Shown here piece by piece: positions 1 to 8,030 of a DNA stretch of 64,000 nucleotides. Under the pieces are notes generated by a model, which searched no databases, was not told where the DNA came from, and saw nothing but the letters and a program-made list of their open reading frames with translations. This stretch comes from Peptostreptococcaceae bacterium (GTDB taxonomy: Bacteria; Bacillota; Clostridia; Peptostreptococcales; Peptostreptococcaceae), in NCBI GenBank assembly GCA_025210335.1, contig JAOARY010000006.1, positions 36,648 to 100,647 of the forward strand, given 5' to 3'. The translations under genes and the position numbers were made by a program. The stretch's first letter is position 1. The number at the start of each line of letters is the position of its first letter.

Positions 1-135
1 GTTTTAGGAAAGATACCATTTGATAAAGAAATGGTTAGAATATTAAATACGGATTTTAAAAGCGTTTTGACTAAAGATTTTGAGTCAAAAGATGCTTTTA
101 TAAATATAATAAATAATTTAAAAAATATAATTTAG
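1..135 (+). CDS. C-terminal end of a MinD/Mrp-like P-loop ATPase (partial)
   Basis: Frame 1 is open from the window edge to a TAG stop at 133-135, giving 44 residues beginning VLGKIPFDKEMVRILN. This resembles the C-terminal end of MinD/ParA-family ATPases, typically those with an inserted ferredoxin domain, where a 'GKIPFD' strand precedes the last helix. The start lies outside the window. Only 12 bp separate it from the NifX-type gene, and MinD-like ATPases and NifX-type proteins are commonly neighbours in anaerobes, which supports the call. The fragment is too short to prove the family, and no catalytic motif is visible here. Confidence 0.55.
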   Translation, partial: VLGKIPFDKEMVRILNTDFKSVLTKDFESKDAFINIINNLKNII

Positions 136-147
136 TGGAGGTTTGTT

Positions 148-507
148 ATGAGAATAGCATTTGCAAAAGAGAGTGAAAAGGTAGCAATGCATTTTGGTCA
201 TTGTGAAGGATTTGAAGTATATGATGTTGATGGTAAAGAAGTTTTAAAAAATGAGTTTATAGAAAATCCAGGACATAGACCAGGTTTTTTACCAGTATTT
301 TTAGCAGAAAAAAATGTTAATGTTATAATTGCTGGTGGAATGGGAAAAATGGCTCAAGATTTATTTAATGAAAATGGAATAAATGTAATTGTAGGAGCTG
401 ATGGTGAAATTAAAAATGTATTGAATGATTACTTAAATAATAATTTAAAATCAACTGATTCTGTATGTGAAGAACATGCACATCATGGAGAAGGTTGTAA
501 TCACTAA
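148..507 (+). CDS. NifX/NifB-type dinitrogenase iron-molybdenum cofactor domain protein
   Basis: 119-residue single-domain protein beginning MRIAFAKESEKVAMHFGHCEGF. The MHFGH element and the later IIAGGMGKMAQDLF segment are typical of the small RNase-H-like fold shared by NifX, NafY and the NifB C-terminus, which bind FeMo-type or other metal-sulfur clusters. The tail (EEHAHHGEGCNH) is rich in His and Cys and may bind metal. GGAGG lies 7 bp before the ATG. It directly follows a MinD-like ATPase and precedes Fur and DUF134 genes. No nitrogenase gene is present, so a role in general metal or Fe-S handling is inferred rather than nitrogen fixation. Confidence 0.8.
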   Translation: MRIAFAKESEKVAMHFGHCEGFEVYDVDGKEVLKNEFIENPGHRPGFLPVFLAEKNVNVIIAGGMGKMAQDLFNENGINVIVGADGEIKNVLNDYLNNNLKSTDSVCEEHAHHGEGCNH

Positions 508-520
508 TAATAAAATAAAA

Positions 521-566
521 AGCTGTATTATATTGCATAATATGCAGTTTAATACAGTTTTTTTTT
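521..566 (+). terminator. Intrinsic terminator after the NifX-type gene
   Basis: Arms CTGTATTA and TAATACAG enclose an inner TGCAT/ATGCA hairpin, followed by a run of nine or ten T residues. This is a strong U-tailed hairpin and separates the NifX-type gene from the fur-like gene. Confidence 0.85.
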
Positions 567-592
567 ATCAAAAATAGCAAGGAGGTTTTGCT

Positions 593-1084
593 TTGAAGCA
601 AAAAATAGCAAATCAGAATCATTTAGAAAGAATCAAAATGATTCTTAAAAAGAATAATATAAAAATAACCAATCAAAGAATTGAAATAATAAATTTTTTG
701 ATGTCTGAAAAAAGACATGTTAAAGCTGAAGAGATATATAGATATCTTAAAGATTATGGAGTTGGTCTTGCAACTGTTTATAGAAATTTAGAAAAACTAA
801 AATCTTTGGGTATAATAACAGAGATAAACTATGGAAAGGAAAGATATTTTGAAATGAAATTATTTTCAAAAAAATCTATAAAGATTCATATGAAATGTGA
901 AAAATGTGATCAAATAATAGATTTTTATGATGATGAACTTAGTTTTTTCATATTGAAAAAGAAAAACTTTTATGAAGAGCAAAAAAATATTAAAATAAAA
1001 GATGTATCTTTAAATATGATTGGAATTTGTGAAGAGTGTGAAAATAAAGAGGAGGAATTTAATGGCAAGACCAATAAAACCTAG
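593..1084 (+). CDS. Fur-family metalloregulator
   Basis: 163 aa from a TTG start with AAGGAGG at 579-585. The N-terminal winged helix (about residues 8-85, including RIEIINFLMSEKRHVKAEEIY and GLATVYRNLEKL) is that of Fur, PerR and Zur. The C-terminal part carries two CxxC pairs (CEKC, CEEC) suited to a structural zinc site. The metal sensed cannot be read from the sequence. Its 3' end overlaps the DUF134 gene by 23 bp, which implies translational coupling. Neighbouring metal-cluster genes suggest an iron or oxidative-stress role. Confidence 0.85.
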   Translation: MKQKIANQNHLERIKMILKKNNIKITNQRIEIINFLMSEKRHVKAEEIYRYLKDYGVGLATVYRNLEKLKSLGIITEINYGKERYFEMKLFSKKSIKIHMKCEKCDQIIDFYDDELSFFILKKKNFYEEQKNIKIKDVSLNMIGICEECENKEEEFNGKTNKT

Positions 1085-1502
1085 GCGTATAGAGTTTGTA
1101 CCAAAGAACACATATTTTTATCCAGTAGGAAAAAGAAAATGTGAAATTGTTGAAATGGATTTGAAATTAGAAGAATTGGAAGCTATGAGACTAAAGGATA
1201 TAGAAAAATTATCACAAGAGGATTGTGCTAAAAGGATGAACGTTTCAAGACAAACCTTCCAAAATATAATAGATAAAGCAAGATTTAAAGTAGCTACAGC
1301 ACTTATGAATGGTAATGCAATAAAAATAGAGGGTGGAAATTATACACTAAATATTTGTAAATATGTATGCAATACATGTGGATTTGAATTTGAAAAGAAA
1401 TATGAAAATAAAAATATGTTATGTCCAAATTGCGAGTCTAATGAAATTATTTGTATAAAAAAGAGTAATTTCTGCAAAAAGAATTGTAAAAAAAATATAT
1501 AG
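1062..1502 (+). CDS. DUF134 predicted DNA-binding protein
   Basis: 146 aa starting MARPIKPRRIEFVP, which matches the usual N-terminus of the DUF134 (UPF0251) family. The central part (EEMRLKD-like helix, then LSQEDCAKRMNVSRQTFQNI) is a helix-turn-helix of the sigma-70 region 4 type. A Cys-rich C-terminal part has CNTC and CPNC pairs and further Cys near the end, so it may bind zinc or an Fe-S cluster. GAGGAGG sits just before the ATG at 1062; an upstream in-frame start at 1020 lacks a ribosome-binding site. DUF134 genes often lie near NifX-type and MinD-like genes, as here. Function is not established. Confidence 0.85.
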   Translation: MARPIKPRRIEFVPKNTYFYPVGKRKCEIVEMDLKLEELEAMRLKDIEKLSQEDCAKRMNVSRQTFQNIIDKARFKVATALMNGNAIKIEGGNYTLNICKYVCNTCGFEFEKKYENKNMLCPNCESNEIICIKKSNFCKKNCKKNI

Positions 1503-1508
1503 ATTAAG

Positions 1509-1543
1509 AAAGAGACCATTTTATAATATGGTTTCTTTTTTTT
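1509..1543 (+). terminator. Intrinsic terminator after DUF134 gene
   Basis: Stem GAGACCAT / ATGGTTTC (one G-T pair) with an 8-nt loop and a T-rich tail, directly after the DUF134 stop codon. Confidence 0.8.
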
Positions 1544-1744
1544 GTTTTGAAATACAAATAAGTTGAATAATTGTTTATTTAAGAATGAAAAAATAAATTA
1601 TTAATATAGTTCCAAAGTTTTAGTTATCTTAAAAATTAAATGGTTCTATAGTTTTATATTGGAAAAAAAGTAAGTTTGAAAATGAAAATTATGATAAAAT
1701 TTAGACGAATTTATAAATTATATTAAAAAAAGGGAGAGATTTTT

Positions 1745-2899
1745 ATGTTTAGAAAAAATGTATTGAAAAAATTAACAATGCTTGTATTTATATTATCTAT
1801 GTTTATTGGTTCGTCAATAAATACATATGCATTTGAAGGTGAAAGTGTAAAAGGAGTACCTGAAGGGTGGACAAGAATACCTTTTGGAAATTTTAGCAAA
1901 TACAAATTAACAGATGATTGGAAGTATACATCAATTAATGGGGGAGTTTCTTCTCTAAAAGAAAAAAATCCTAATTCAAAAATAGAATTTACTTTTGAAG
2001 GTAGTGCATTTAGACTTTTAGGTTATGATGTTGTAAAACAAAATTCAAAATATAGGATAATGATAGATGATAAAATAGATGAGACTGTAATTTATGAAAA
2101 TGATGGAAGAAGAATAGAAGCTAGTCCTATTATATTTCAAACGAAAAATATGGATAACAAAGAGCATAAGGTAACAATTATTCCAATGAGTTATGATGGT
2201 GGACAAAGTCCAATACACAATCATTTATATGCAGTTGCTATATATCAAGGTGATATAACTGAAGGAAACAAAAAAATAAATGAAGAAGAAAATGTAATAT
2301 TAGATACTGAACCAGAAAAAGAAATAATAAAAATAGATGAAGAAGTATTAGTGAATTTAACAATAAATAATATTCAAGAAATAACAGCAGAAGACATAAG
2401 AATTAAATATGATTCAGATAGATTAGAGTTTTTAGGATATGAAGAAGTAGAAGGAATCAAACTGGTAAAAGATATGAAAAATGATGATGAATTAAGAGTG
2501 ATATTAGCAAGTAAAGGTGAAGCAAATATAATAAATGCCAAAGAAGTATTATTAAAACTAAGATTTAGAGGCGAAATGGCAGGAGAGGCATTAGTAGATG
2601 TAACAAAAGGAAGAGTAACAGATGGAATAGAAATGGAAAAAGATTTAGAAGAAAAAGATTGTGGAAAAGGAATAATTCTAATAGAAGAAGATGAATTAGT
2701 AGATGTAAATAATAGTGGAGAATTCACATTATTGGATTTGGGAATAGATGCAAGACATTTAAATAAAGATCCAAAAGCACAAGAATTACTAGCATACAAT
2801 ACAGATATAGTTGAAGATGGAAGTATAGATGATATGGATTTACTAGAGATAGGTAAATTAATGTTAGAAAACGACAATTATGCACCAAACAACTATTAA
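1745..2899 (+). CDS. Secreted protein with cohesin-like and dockerin-like domains
   Basis: 384 aa with a clear signal peptide (basic start, hydrophobic core, cleavage near TYA-FEG, about residue 29). Residues 50-170 form a beta-rich domain of unknown type that resembles carbohydrate-binding sandwiches. Residues about 185-300 match the cohesin pattern (a beta domain with VLVNLTINNIQEITAEDIRIKYD and later LKLRFRG). The C-terminus has dockerin/EF-hand-like segments: DVNNSGEFTLLDLGIDARHL and the weaker NTDIVEDGSIDDMDLLEI. AGGGAGAG precedes the ATG. It is monocistronic and ends at a strong bidirectional terminator. Cell-surface or matrix attachment is inferred; no catalytic module is visible. Confidence 0.7.
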   Translation: MFRKNVLKKLTMLVFILSMFIGSSINTYAFEGESVKGVPEGWTRIPFGNFSKYKLTDDWKYTSINGGVSSLKEKNPNSKIEFTFEGSAFRLLGYDVVKQNSKYRIMIDDKIDETVIYENDGRRIEASPIIFQTKNMDNKEHKVTIIPMSYDGGQSPIHNHLYAVAIYQGDITEGNKKINEEENVILDTEPEKEIIKIDEEVLVNLTINNIQEITAEDIRIKYDSDRLEFLGYEEVEGIKLVKDMKNDDELRVILASKGEANIINAKEVLLKLRFRGEMAGEALVDVTKGRVTDGIEMEKDLEEKDCGKGIILIEEDELVDVNNSGEFTLLDLGIDARHLNKDPKAQELLAYNTDIVEDGSIDDMDLLEIGKLMLENDNYAPNNY

Positions 2900-2923
2900 T
2901 GATTATTAAATAACTTAAAAAAA

Positions 2924-2964
2924 AGCTGTTAAATTCTATGAAAACATAGAATTTAACAGCTTTT
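2924..2964. terminator. Bidirectional terminator between convergent genes
   Basis: Perfect 17-bp stem (AGCTGTTAAATTCTATG and its complement) with an AAAA loop. The plus side has a T tail and the minus side has a run of A, so it can end the cohesin-like gene from the left and the PHP phosphatase gene from the right. Confidence 0.9.
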
Positions 2965-2965
2965 A

Positions 2966-3766
2966 TTATATTTTATAAAAAACAGGTTTTAATTTTTCGA
3001 ATTTAGTAAGTTTATCAAACCCAATAGATTTAAGATAATCTATTGAAGATTCAAATTCATAGGATAATTGGTTAGGGATATGACTATCAGAACCTAATGT
3101 TATAATTTGTCCGTTCAAATCTTTATACATTTTAAAAATATTTTTACAAGGAGAAAAATCTCCTAAATTGTATCTATAACCAGAAGTATTAAGTTCGATT
3201 CCTTTATTTTTGGAAATAAGGGTTTTTAATATTTCTTCTATTATATTTTTAAAGTCCATATTACTAAGAGGATGATTATATCCTCCATAACGTCTTATAA
3301 TATCTAAATGACCAAGAACACTAAAATCTTCATACATATTTATAATTTCAAGAACATGTTCATAATAGTCAATATATGCTTGTTTTTGTGTTTTACCTTC
3401 AAAAAATTTACCTTCATATAAATCATCCATTTCATTTATGCTGTGAATAGAGCCTATTATAAAGTCAAAATCATTGTCTAGAATATCTTTTTTGTATTTA
3501 TTCAAAACTTCTTTAAATAATCCTATTTCAACTCCTTTTTGTATTTTAATTTTGTCTTTATAAAGATTTTTATAAGTATTTAAAGTTTTAAAATATTTTA
3601 TTAAATCTATTGAAAAATCATTTTTTATATTTTTGTAATCATAATCAATATGATCTGTAATTGCAATTTCTTTTAGATTTAACTCTATTGCTTTTTTTAT
3701 AATATCCTCAATTGGTGTATTACAATCTCCTGAGAAACTACTATGAATATGGTAATCAATAAACAT
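2966..3766 (-). CDS. hisK: PHP-family histidinol-phosphatase
   Basis: 266 aa beginning MFIDYHIHSSFSGDC, the first metal-binding motif of the PHP domain. Further motifs are ITDHIDYD, GVEIGLF, IGSIHS, LGHLDIIRRY, GIELNTSG and LGSDSH, so all PHP metal-ligand positions appear intact. This layout matches the HisK/HisJ enzymes that dephosphorylate histidinol phosphate in histidine biosynthesis. GGGAGG precedes the ATG on the minus strand. No other his genes are nearby, so the substrate is assigned from the family alone; another phosphoester is possible. Confidence 0.8.
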   Translation of the reverse strand: MFIDYHIHSSFSGDCNTPIEDIIKKAIELNLKEIAITDHIDYDYKNIKNDFSIDLIKYFKTLNTYKNLYKDKIKIQKGVEIGLFKEVLNKYKKDILDNDFDFIIGSIHSINEMDDLYEGKFFEGKTQKQAYIDYYEHVLEIINMYEDFSVLGHLDIIRRYGGYNHPLSNMDFKNIIEEILKTLISKNKGIELNTSGYRYNLGDFSPCKNIFKMYKDLNGQIITLGSDSHIPNQLSYEFESSIDYLKSIGFDKLTKFEKLKPVFYKI

Positions 3767-4195
3767 TTTTATCCTCCCATAAATTATATATTAATTAAAA
3801 TTTATTATAACATATTACGTATGTAATTCTTAGAAAATGAGCTATATTTTTATTATATTTTTTAGGATTATAAATTGAGAGTATATTGTATTTAAGTTTT
3901 TTATTATATAATTTGTAAAATATAAAAACAATATTCGAATAAATTAAAAATGATTCAAATAAATAAAAAAATTTCATTTTACGAAAAAAAATTAAAAAAA
4001 TATTTTTTTGTATTTTTAGAAATAAATTAAAATAAAAGATTAAAAAGAATAAATAGAATTATAAATTATCAGAAAATATTCTTAAAAAACTAGAAAAATG
4101 GAGAAAAAACAGGAATCGTTCACAAAAAATTCTGAAAATTAAAAGTTATCTTGAATCAAAAAAACAAATGAAAGAAAAAAGTCTATAAAAATCAA
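3767..4195. other. AT-rich intergenic region without a supported gene
   Basis: About 430 bp of nearly pure A/T-rich sequence upstream of the minus-strand phosphatase and the plus-strand Cys-rich gene. A small minus-strand open frame at 3795-3977 has no ribosome-binding site and only low-complexity residues, so it is not called. A short palindrome (ACATA-N5-TATGT, 3810-3824) lies upstream of the phosphatase start, but there is no firm -35 box beside it. Confidence 0.6.
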
Positions 4196-4224
4196 TTGAC
4201 ATCAAAATGCAAGATTGATATAAT
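4196..4224 (+). promoter_or_regulatory. Consensus sigma-A promoter for the Cys-rich small protein
   Basis: TTGACA at 4196-4201 and TATAAT at 4219-4224 with exactly 17 bp between them: both hexamers are perfect consensus. The expected transcript starts near 4231 and reaches the small ORF at 4284. Confidence 0.85.
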
Positions 4225-4283
4225 TAACTTGTAAATAAGAAATGGATTTGATTATTTGTGATTATATAAATGGAGGTATGGTT

Positions 4284-4454
4284 ATGGAGAATAAATTAAA
4301 AAAAGACATGAAGGATAGTATATCAAAAAATGGTGAAGTACTTAAGAACTTAAATAAAAAATGTAGAGTTATTTCATGTATGCATTGCTTAAATAACAAA
4401 TGTCAAAATGATTATTGTGATTTTTATGAAAGAAGCTTTATACAAGAAGGATAA
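4284..4454 (+). CDS. Small Cys-rich protein, possibly DUF1540-like
   Basis: 56 aa. The ATG at 4284 is preferred because GGAGG at 4272-4276 is 7 bp away; the ATG at 4278 is too close and the one at 4242 has no site. Five cysteines (residues 27, 32, 35, 40, 45) in the stretch CRVISCMHCLNNKCQNDYC suggest a small metal-binding knuckle. The first part resembles DUF1540 (CxVxxCxH/Y), but the match is partial. The N-terminal half is a basic amphipathic helix. It is monocistronic, with a perfect promoter and its own terminator, so it is probably well expressed. Function unknown. Confidence 0.7.
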   Translation: MENKLKKDMKDSISKNGEVLKNLNKKCRVISCMHCLNNKCQNDYCDFYERSFIQEG

Positions 4455-4478
4455 TTATATGAAAAATTATATTTAGAG

Positions 4479-4517
4479 CCGTTATTTAAATTAACTAATA
4501 TTTAAATGACGGTTTTT
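4479..4517 (+). terminator. Intrinsic terminator after the Cys-rich gene
   Basis: Stem CCGTTATTTAAAT pairs with ATTTAAATGACGG (one G-T) around an 8-nt loop and is followed by TTTTTT. Confidence 0.9.
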
Positions 4518-4714
4518 TGCTGTTTTAATGTATAAAAGATAAAATAAATGTTGATATATTTTTTTTTATTTCAATTATTTTTCACTGCTAATATTGATTT
4601 TAATATAGATAATTAGGTATCTATTAAATAGATGTTTTAAATTGATTTGAGTTGTTTTTTTATATAAAATATAGGCATTTTAAAATAATAAGTATCGAAT
4701 TTGGGGGATATAGT

Positions 4715-6280
4715 ATGGATAAATATTTTTGGAATAGAGAGTATACAATATGGATGGTTTTATCAGCAATTATTATAGTGATTTGGGGTTTTATAACAAT
4801 GACAATATTCACAAGTCATAATAATAAGGAAGAAAGTTTTTTAGATTCTGAATTAAGATCTTTTGAAGGGGAGGTTCATTCTACCTTAAAAACTTATGAA
4901 GAATTTTCAAATTTTTTATATCAAGAAATTAATGGAAGTAAGGAAATATCAGAAATAATGTATAAAGCTAATTTTGCTTCAAAAGAAAAAAAGAATGAAT
5001 TAAGAATGAGTCTATATGATTTATTAGAAAGTAGTTATTTAAATATGCAAAATTATTATTTTAGACAATTACATTTTCATCTTCCAAATACAGAAAGTTT
5101 TTTGAGAATGCATAGACCTAGCAAATATGGAGATATTTTATCTAGTGTACGGGAAAGTGTTAGAATTGCAAATAAAAATGAAGTATATACAACTGGTTTT
5201 GAAGAAGGAAGAATATACAATGGATTTAGATTTGTATATCCTTTGAATTATAAAAATACACATACTGGAAGTGTAGAGGTTTCAATATCTAGTGCATCGA
5301 TAGTTGAAGTTCTTTCTAAATTATATCCAAAGAAAGATTTTATTTTTGTAATGGATAAAAAAGTTGTTAAAGAAAAAGTTTTTGATGATCAATTAAGTAA
5401 TTATTTAGAATCAAATGTTTCAAGTAAATTTTTAGTTGATAAAGAAGTTGAAGAAATTAGCCTTGGGTATAAAAATACGATACCAAAAAATGATAAAGAT
5501 TTTTTTTCAAAAGTGGTGAAAAATCATGAAAGTGATATAGAAAATTGGAATGATTTTGCTATTCCTATAGACTATGATGGTCAAAATTTTATGGTTAAAT
5601 TTTTGAAAATAGAAAATATTAAGAAAATACCAGTAGCTTATTTAATATCTGTATCTGAAAATAATGAATATCCAAAAATATATAAAGACTTATATCAACA
5701 AATATTTTTGGTAACTATTTTAGCTTTTTTTATTATAATTTTTGGGCTTATATTAGCTTCCTATCAATATAAATTAAAAATGGCATCACAATATGATCAT
5801 TTAACAAAAATATACAATAGGCATAAGTTTTTAGAAATAGTAGAAAGAGAATTAAAGAAATTAAAAAGATATAAACATAGTTGCGCGGTTATTTTAATGG
5901 ACATAGATTTTTTTAAGAATATAAATGACACATATGGTCATGAATGGGGAGACCAAGTTCTTAGAGAGCTTGCAACGTCAATTGAAAAAAATATTAGACA
6001 AACAGATGTATTTGCTAGATGGGGTGGTGAAGAGTTTATTATATTTTTAAGCCATACAAATGAATCAAATGCATTTAATGTAGCAGATAAATTAAGAAAA
6101 ATTATAGAAGAAGAAACTACGGAAAAATTAAAAGAAATAACATTAAGTTTAGGTGTTTCATTAGTATTAGAAGATGATAGTAGCATAAATGATTCAATAG
6201 ATAGAGCTGATGAGGCTATGTATAATGCAAAGCGAACAGGTAGAAATAAAGTTTGTTGTTATTCAAATTTGAATAAGTAA
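4715..6280 (+). CDS. Membrane diguanylate cyclase with Cache-like sensor
   Basis: 521 aa from the ATG at 4715, which follows TGGGGGATA. One membrane helix lies at about 11-33 and another at about 330-352. Between them is an extracellular sensor domain with the LRMHRPSKYGD motif typical of the double-Cache family. The C-terminal GGDEF domain carries GGEEF at residues 437-441, so it should make c-di-GMP from two GTP. RQTD five residues before GGEEF is a product-inhibition I-site (RxxD). It is predicted to sense an external ligand and raise c-di-GMP; the ligand is unknown. A longer open frame from 4652 has no ribosome-binding site. Confidence 0.9.
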   Translation: MDKYFWNREYTIWMVLSAIIIVIWGFITMTIFTSHNNKEESFLDSELRSFEGEVHSTLKTYEEFSNFLYQEINGSKEISEIMYKANFASKEKKNELRMSLYDLLESSYLNMQNYYFRQLHFHLPNTESFLRMHRPSKYGDILSSVRESVRIANKNEVYTTGFEEGRIYNGFRFVYPLNYKNTHTGSVEVSISSASIVEVLSKLYPKKDFIFVMDKKVVKEKVFDDQLSNYLESNVSSKFLVDKEVEEISLGYKNTIPKNDKDFFSKVVKNHESDIENWNDFAIPIDYDGQNFMVKFLKIENIKKIPVAYLISVSENNEYPKIYKDLYQQIFLVTILAFFIIIFGLILASYQYKLKMASQYDHLTKIYNRHKFLEIVERELKKLKRYKHSCAVILMDIDFFKNINDTYGHEWGDQVLRELATSIEKNIRQTDVFARWGGEEFIIFLSHTNESNAFNVADKLRKIIEEETTEKLKEITLSLGVSLVLEDDSSINDSIDRADEAMYNAKRTGRNKVCCYSNLNK

Positions 6281-6361
6281 ATTGTATTATTTTAATATTT
6301 ATACATTTATTTTTTATGATTTTAAATGTATACTGTTATTTAGAAGTAGATAAACGATATT

Positions 6362-6373
6362 TCACTAAAGTGA
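6362..6373. promoter_or_regulatory. Candidate operator of the MocR-type regulator
   Basis: TCACTAAAGTGA (5-bp arms, AA centre) lies immediately before a TACAAT -10 box (6374-6379) and 21 bp before the regulator's ATG. GntR/MocR proteins often bind inverted repeats in their own promoter. The -35 box is poor, which would fit a controlled promoter. This is an inference from position and symmetry. Confidence 0.4.
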
Positions 6374-6394
6374 TACAATATAAAAGGTGATATT

Positions 6395-7819
6395 ATGGAT
6401 AAGTTTAAATTAATATTTGATGGAGAAAAACCAAAGTATATACAAATATATGTAAAAATAAAAAATATGATAAATAATAAAGAATTAAAAAGTAATGAAA
6501 AATTACCAACGATAAGAAAATTTGCGAAATTTTTAGAGGTTAATAATTCTACTATTGTCAAGGCGTATGAACTATTAGAAAAAGAAAATTTTGTTTTTAA
6601 AATAGTTGGAAGTGGTACTTATATAAATGAAAAGAAAAAAAATATAAAATCAGATATATATGAATCAAAACACGATATAATACCGTTTCATATAGGTAAT
6701 CCTTCTAGTGAAATGTTTCCAATAGATGATTTTAAAAAAGCTATAGATATGGCTTTAAAAGAAGATGGAGCTTCTGTATTTGAATATGAAGATGGGCTAG
6801 GTTTTTATGAGCTTAGATTGGAATTAAAGAAATATTTAAAGTCAAAAGATATAAATACATCAGAGGATAGAATACAAATAATTTCTGGTGCGCAACAGGG
6901 TATTGATATTGTTTGCAAGACTTTGGTCAATTATGGTGATATAATATTTACAGAAGAACCAACCTATAATGGTGCCATCGATATTTTTTCAAATAAAGGT
7001 GCAAAAATTATACAAATACCAATGTTAAATGATGGTATAGATATAGGTATATTAAAATTAAAATTAGAAAAAATTAAGCCGAAATTAATATATGTGATGA
7101 GTAATTATCAAAATCCAACTGGGATATCATATTCAGAATACAAAAAAAAGAAATTAATAGAACTTGCAAATGAATATGATTTTTATATTTTGGAGGATGA
7201 TTTTTTAAGTGATTTTAAATTTTATTCACAAAATAATATGACTTTAAGGGCTTATGATAATTCTTCAAGAGTTATATATGTAAAGAGTTTTTCAAAAATT
7301 CTTATGCCTGGTCTTAGAATTGGTTTGCTTGATATGCCTTATAATCTTAAAGATAAATTATGTGAAGCAAAATATTATACAGATATATCTACATCAAGTT
7401 TGATACAAAGAGCTTTATATTACTATATTAGAAATTTTGATTGGAAGAAGAATTTATATGCAATTGAAAATATATATAGGAAAAGATTTGACAAGATGAA
7501 AAATATAATAGAAAATAAGTTTGATAAAAGACTTGAATATTATATTTCTTGTGGTGGAATTAATTTCTTTTTAAAATTACCAAAAGGTTATTCATCTAGT
7601 GATTTTAAGCAATTTTTATTAAAAAGAGGAGTTGGAATTTTAGAAGGTGAAATATTCTTTGAAAATCCAATTGAAAATAGATTTTTTAGATTAAATATAG
7701 CTAGTACAAATGTAGATCAAATAGAAGAAGGCATGGATATAATAAAAAAATCTTTGGATGATTTTTTGGATGGTTATAGGTATAATAATGATTTTAAAAA
7801 TGAAAAATTTTTATATTAG
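6395..7819 (+). CDS. MocR-type (GntR-HTH plus PLP aminotransferase fold) regulator
   Basis: 474 aa. Residues 1-75 are a GntR winged helix (YVKIKNMINNKELKSNEKLPTIRKFAKFLEVNNSTIVKAYELL). Residues about 90-455 are a fold-type I aminotransferase domain with SGAQQGID, MSNYQNPTG, EDDFLSDF and SFSKILMPGLRIG, the last holding the PLP-binding Lys. The family includes PdxR, GabR and aminotransferase-like regulators. The regulated pathway cannot be told from the neighbours. AAAGGTG precedes the ATG. The next gene (UPF0291) starts 27 bp downstream on the same strand. Confidence 0.88.
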   Translation: MDKFKLIFDGEKPKYIQIYVKIKNMINNKELKSNEKLPTIRKFAKFLEVNNSTIVKAYELLEKENFVFKIVGSGTYINEKKKNIKSDIYESKHDIIPFHIGNPSSEMFPIDDFKKAIDMALKEDGASVFEYEDGLGFYELRLELKKYLKSKDINTSEDRIQIISGAQQGIDIVCKTLVNYGDIIFTEEPTYNGAIDIFSNKGAKIIQIPMLNDGIDIGILKLKLEKIKPKLIYVMSNYQNPTGISYSEYKKKKLIELANEYDFYILEDDFLSDFKFYSQNNMTLRAYDNSSRVIYVKSFSKILMPGLRIGLLDMPYNLKDKLCEAKYYTDISTSSLIQRALYYYIRNFDWKKNLYAIENIYRKRFDKMKNIIENKFDKRLEYYISCGGINFFLKLPKGYSSSDFKQFLLKRGVGILEGEIFFENPIENRFFRLNIASTNVDQIEEGMDIIKKSLDDFLDGYRYNNDFKNEKFLY

Positions 7820-7846
7820 TTTTAAATGTTTTGAGGAGGATTTATT

Positions 7847-8014
7847 TTGGCAAGTGAAAAAGAAGTAAAAAGAATTAATGAATTAGCAAAAAAAGCAAAG
7901 GCAGAAGGTCTTACGCAGGAAGAAAAAAAAGAACAAAAAGAGCTTAGAGAAAAGTATATAGCTGACTTTAGAAGAAATGTTAAATCTCATTTAGATAGAA
8001 TCAAGATAGTATAA
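7847..8014 (+). CDS. UPF0291 / DUF896 family small protein
   Basis: 55 aa from a TTG start with GAGGAGG ten bases upstream: [20 protein letters not shown], then [18 protein letters not shown] and a basic end. The pattern '[29 protein letters not shown]' is the hallmark of UPF0291 (Bacillus YnzC type), a small two-helix protein. The YnzC homologue in B. subtilis sits in a DNA-damage operon; whether that applies here is unknown. It is packed between the MocR gene and cheW, 16 bp before the latter. Confidence 0.9.
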   Translation: MASEKEVKRINELAKKAKAEGLTQEEKKEQKELREKYIADFRRNVKSHLDRIKIV

Positions 8015-8030
8015 TATTTGGAGGTGTATT

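Noticed and set aside
2374..2877. Long minus-strand open frame of 167 codons inside the cohesin-like gene
   Set aside because: Serine- and isoleucine-rich shadow of a well-supported plus-strand gene; no start site of its own.
3795..3977. Minus-strand open frame of 60 codons upstream of the PHP phosphatase
   Set aside because: No ribosome-binding site and a composition of Tyr, Asn, Lys and Ile as expected from random AT-rich DNA.
6290..6340. Hairpin-like ATACATTTA/TAAATGTAT after the diguanylate cyclase gene as a terminator
   Set aside because: The right arm is not followed by a run of T and the stem is entirely A/T; not strong enough to call.
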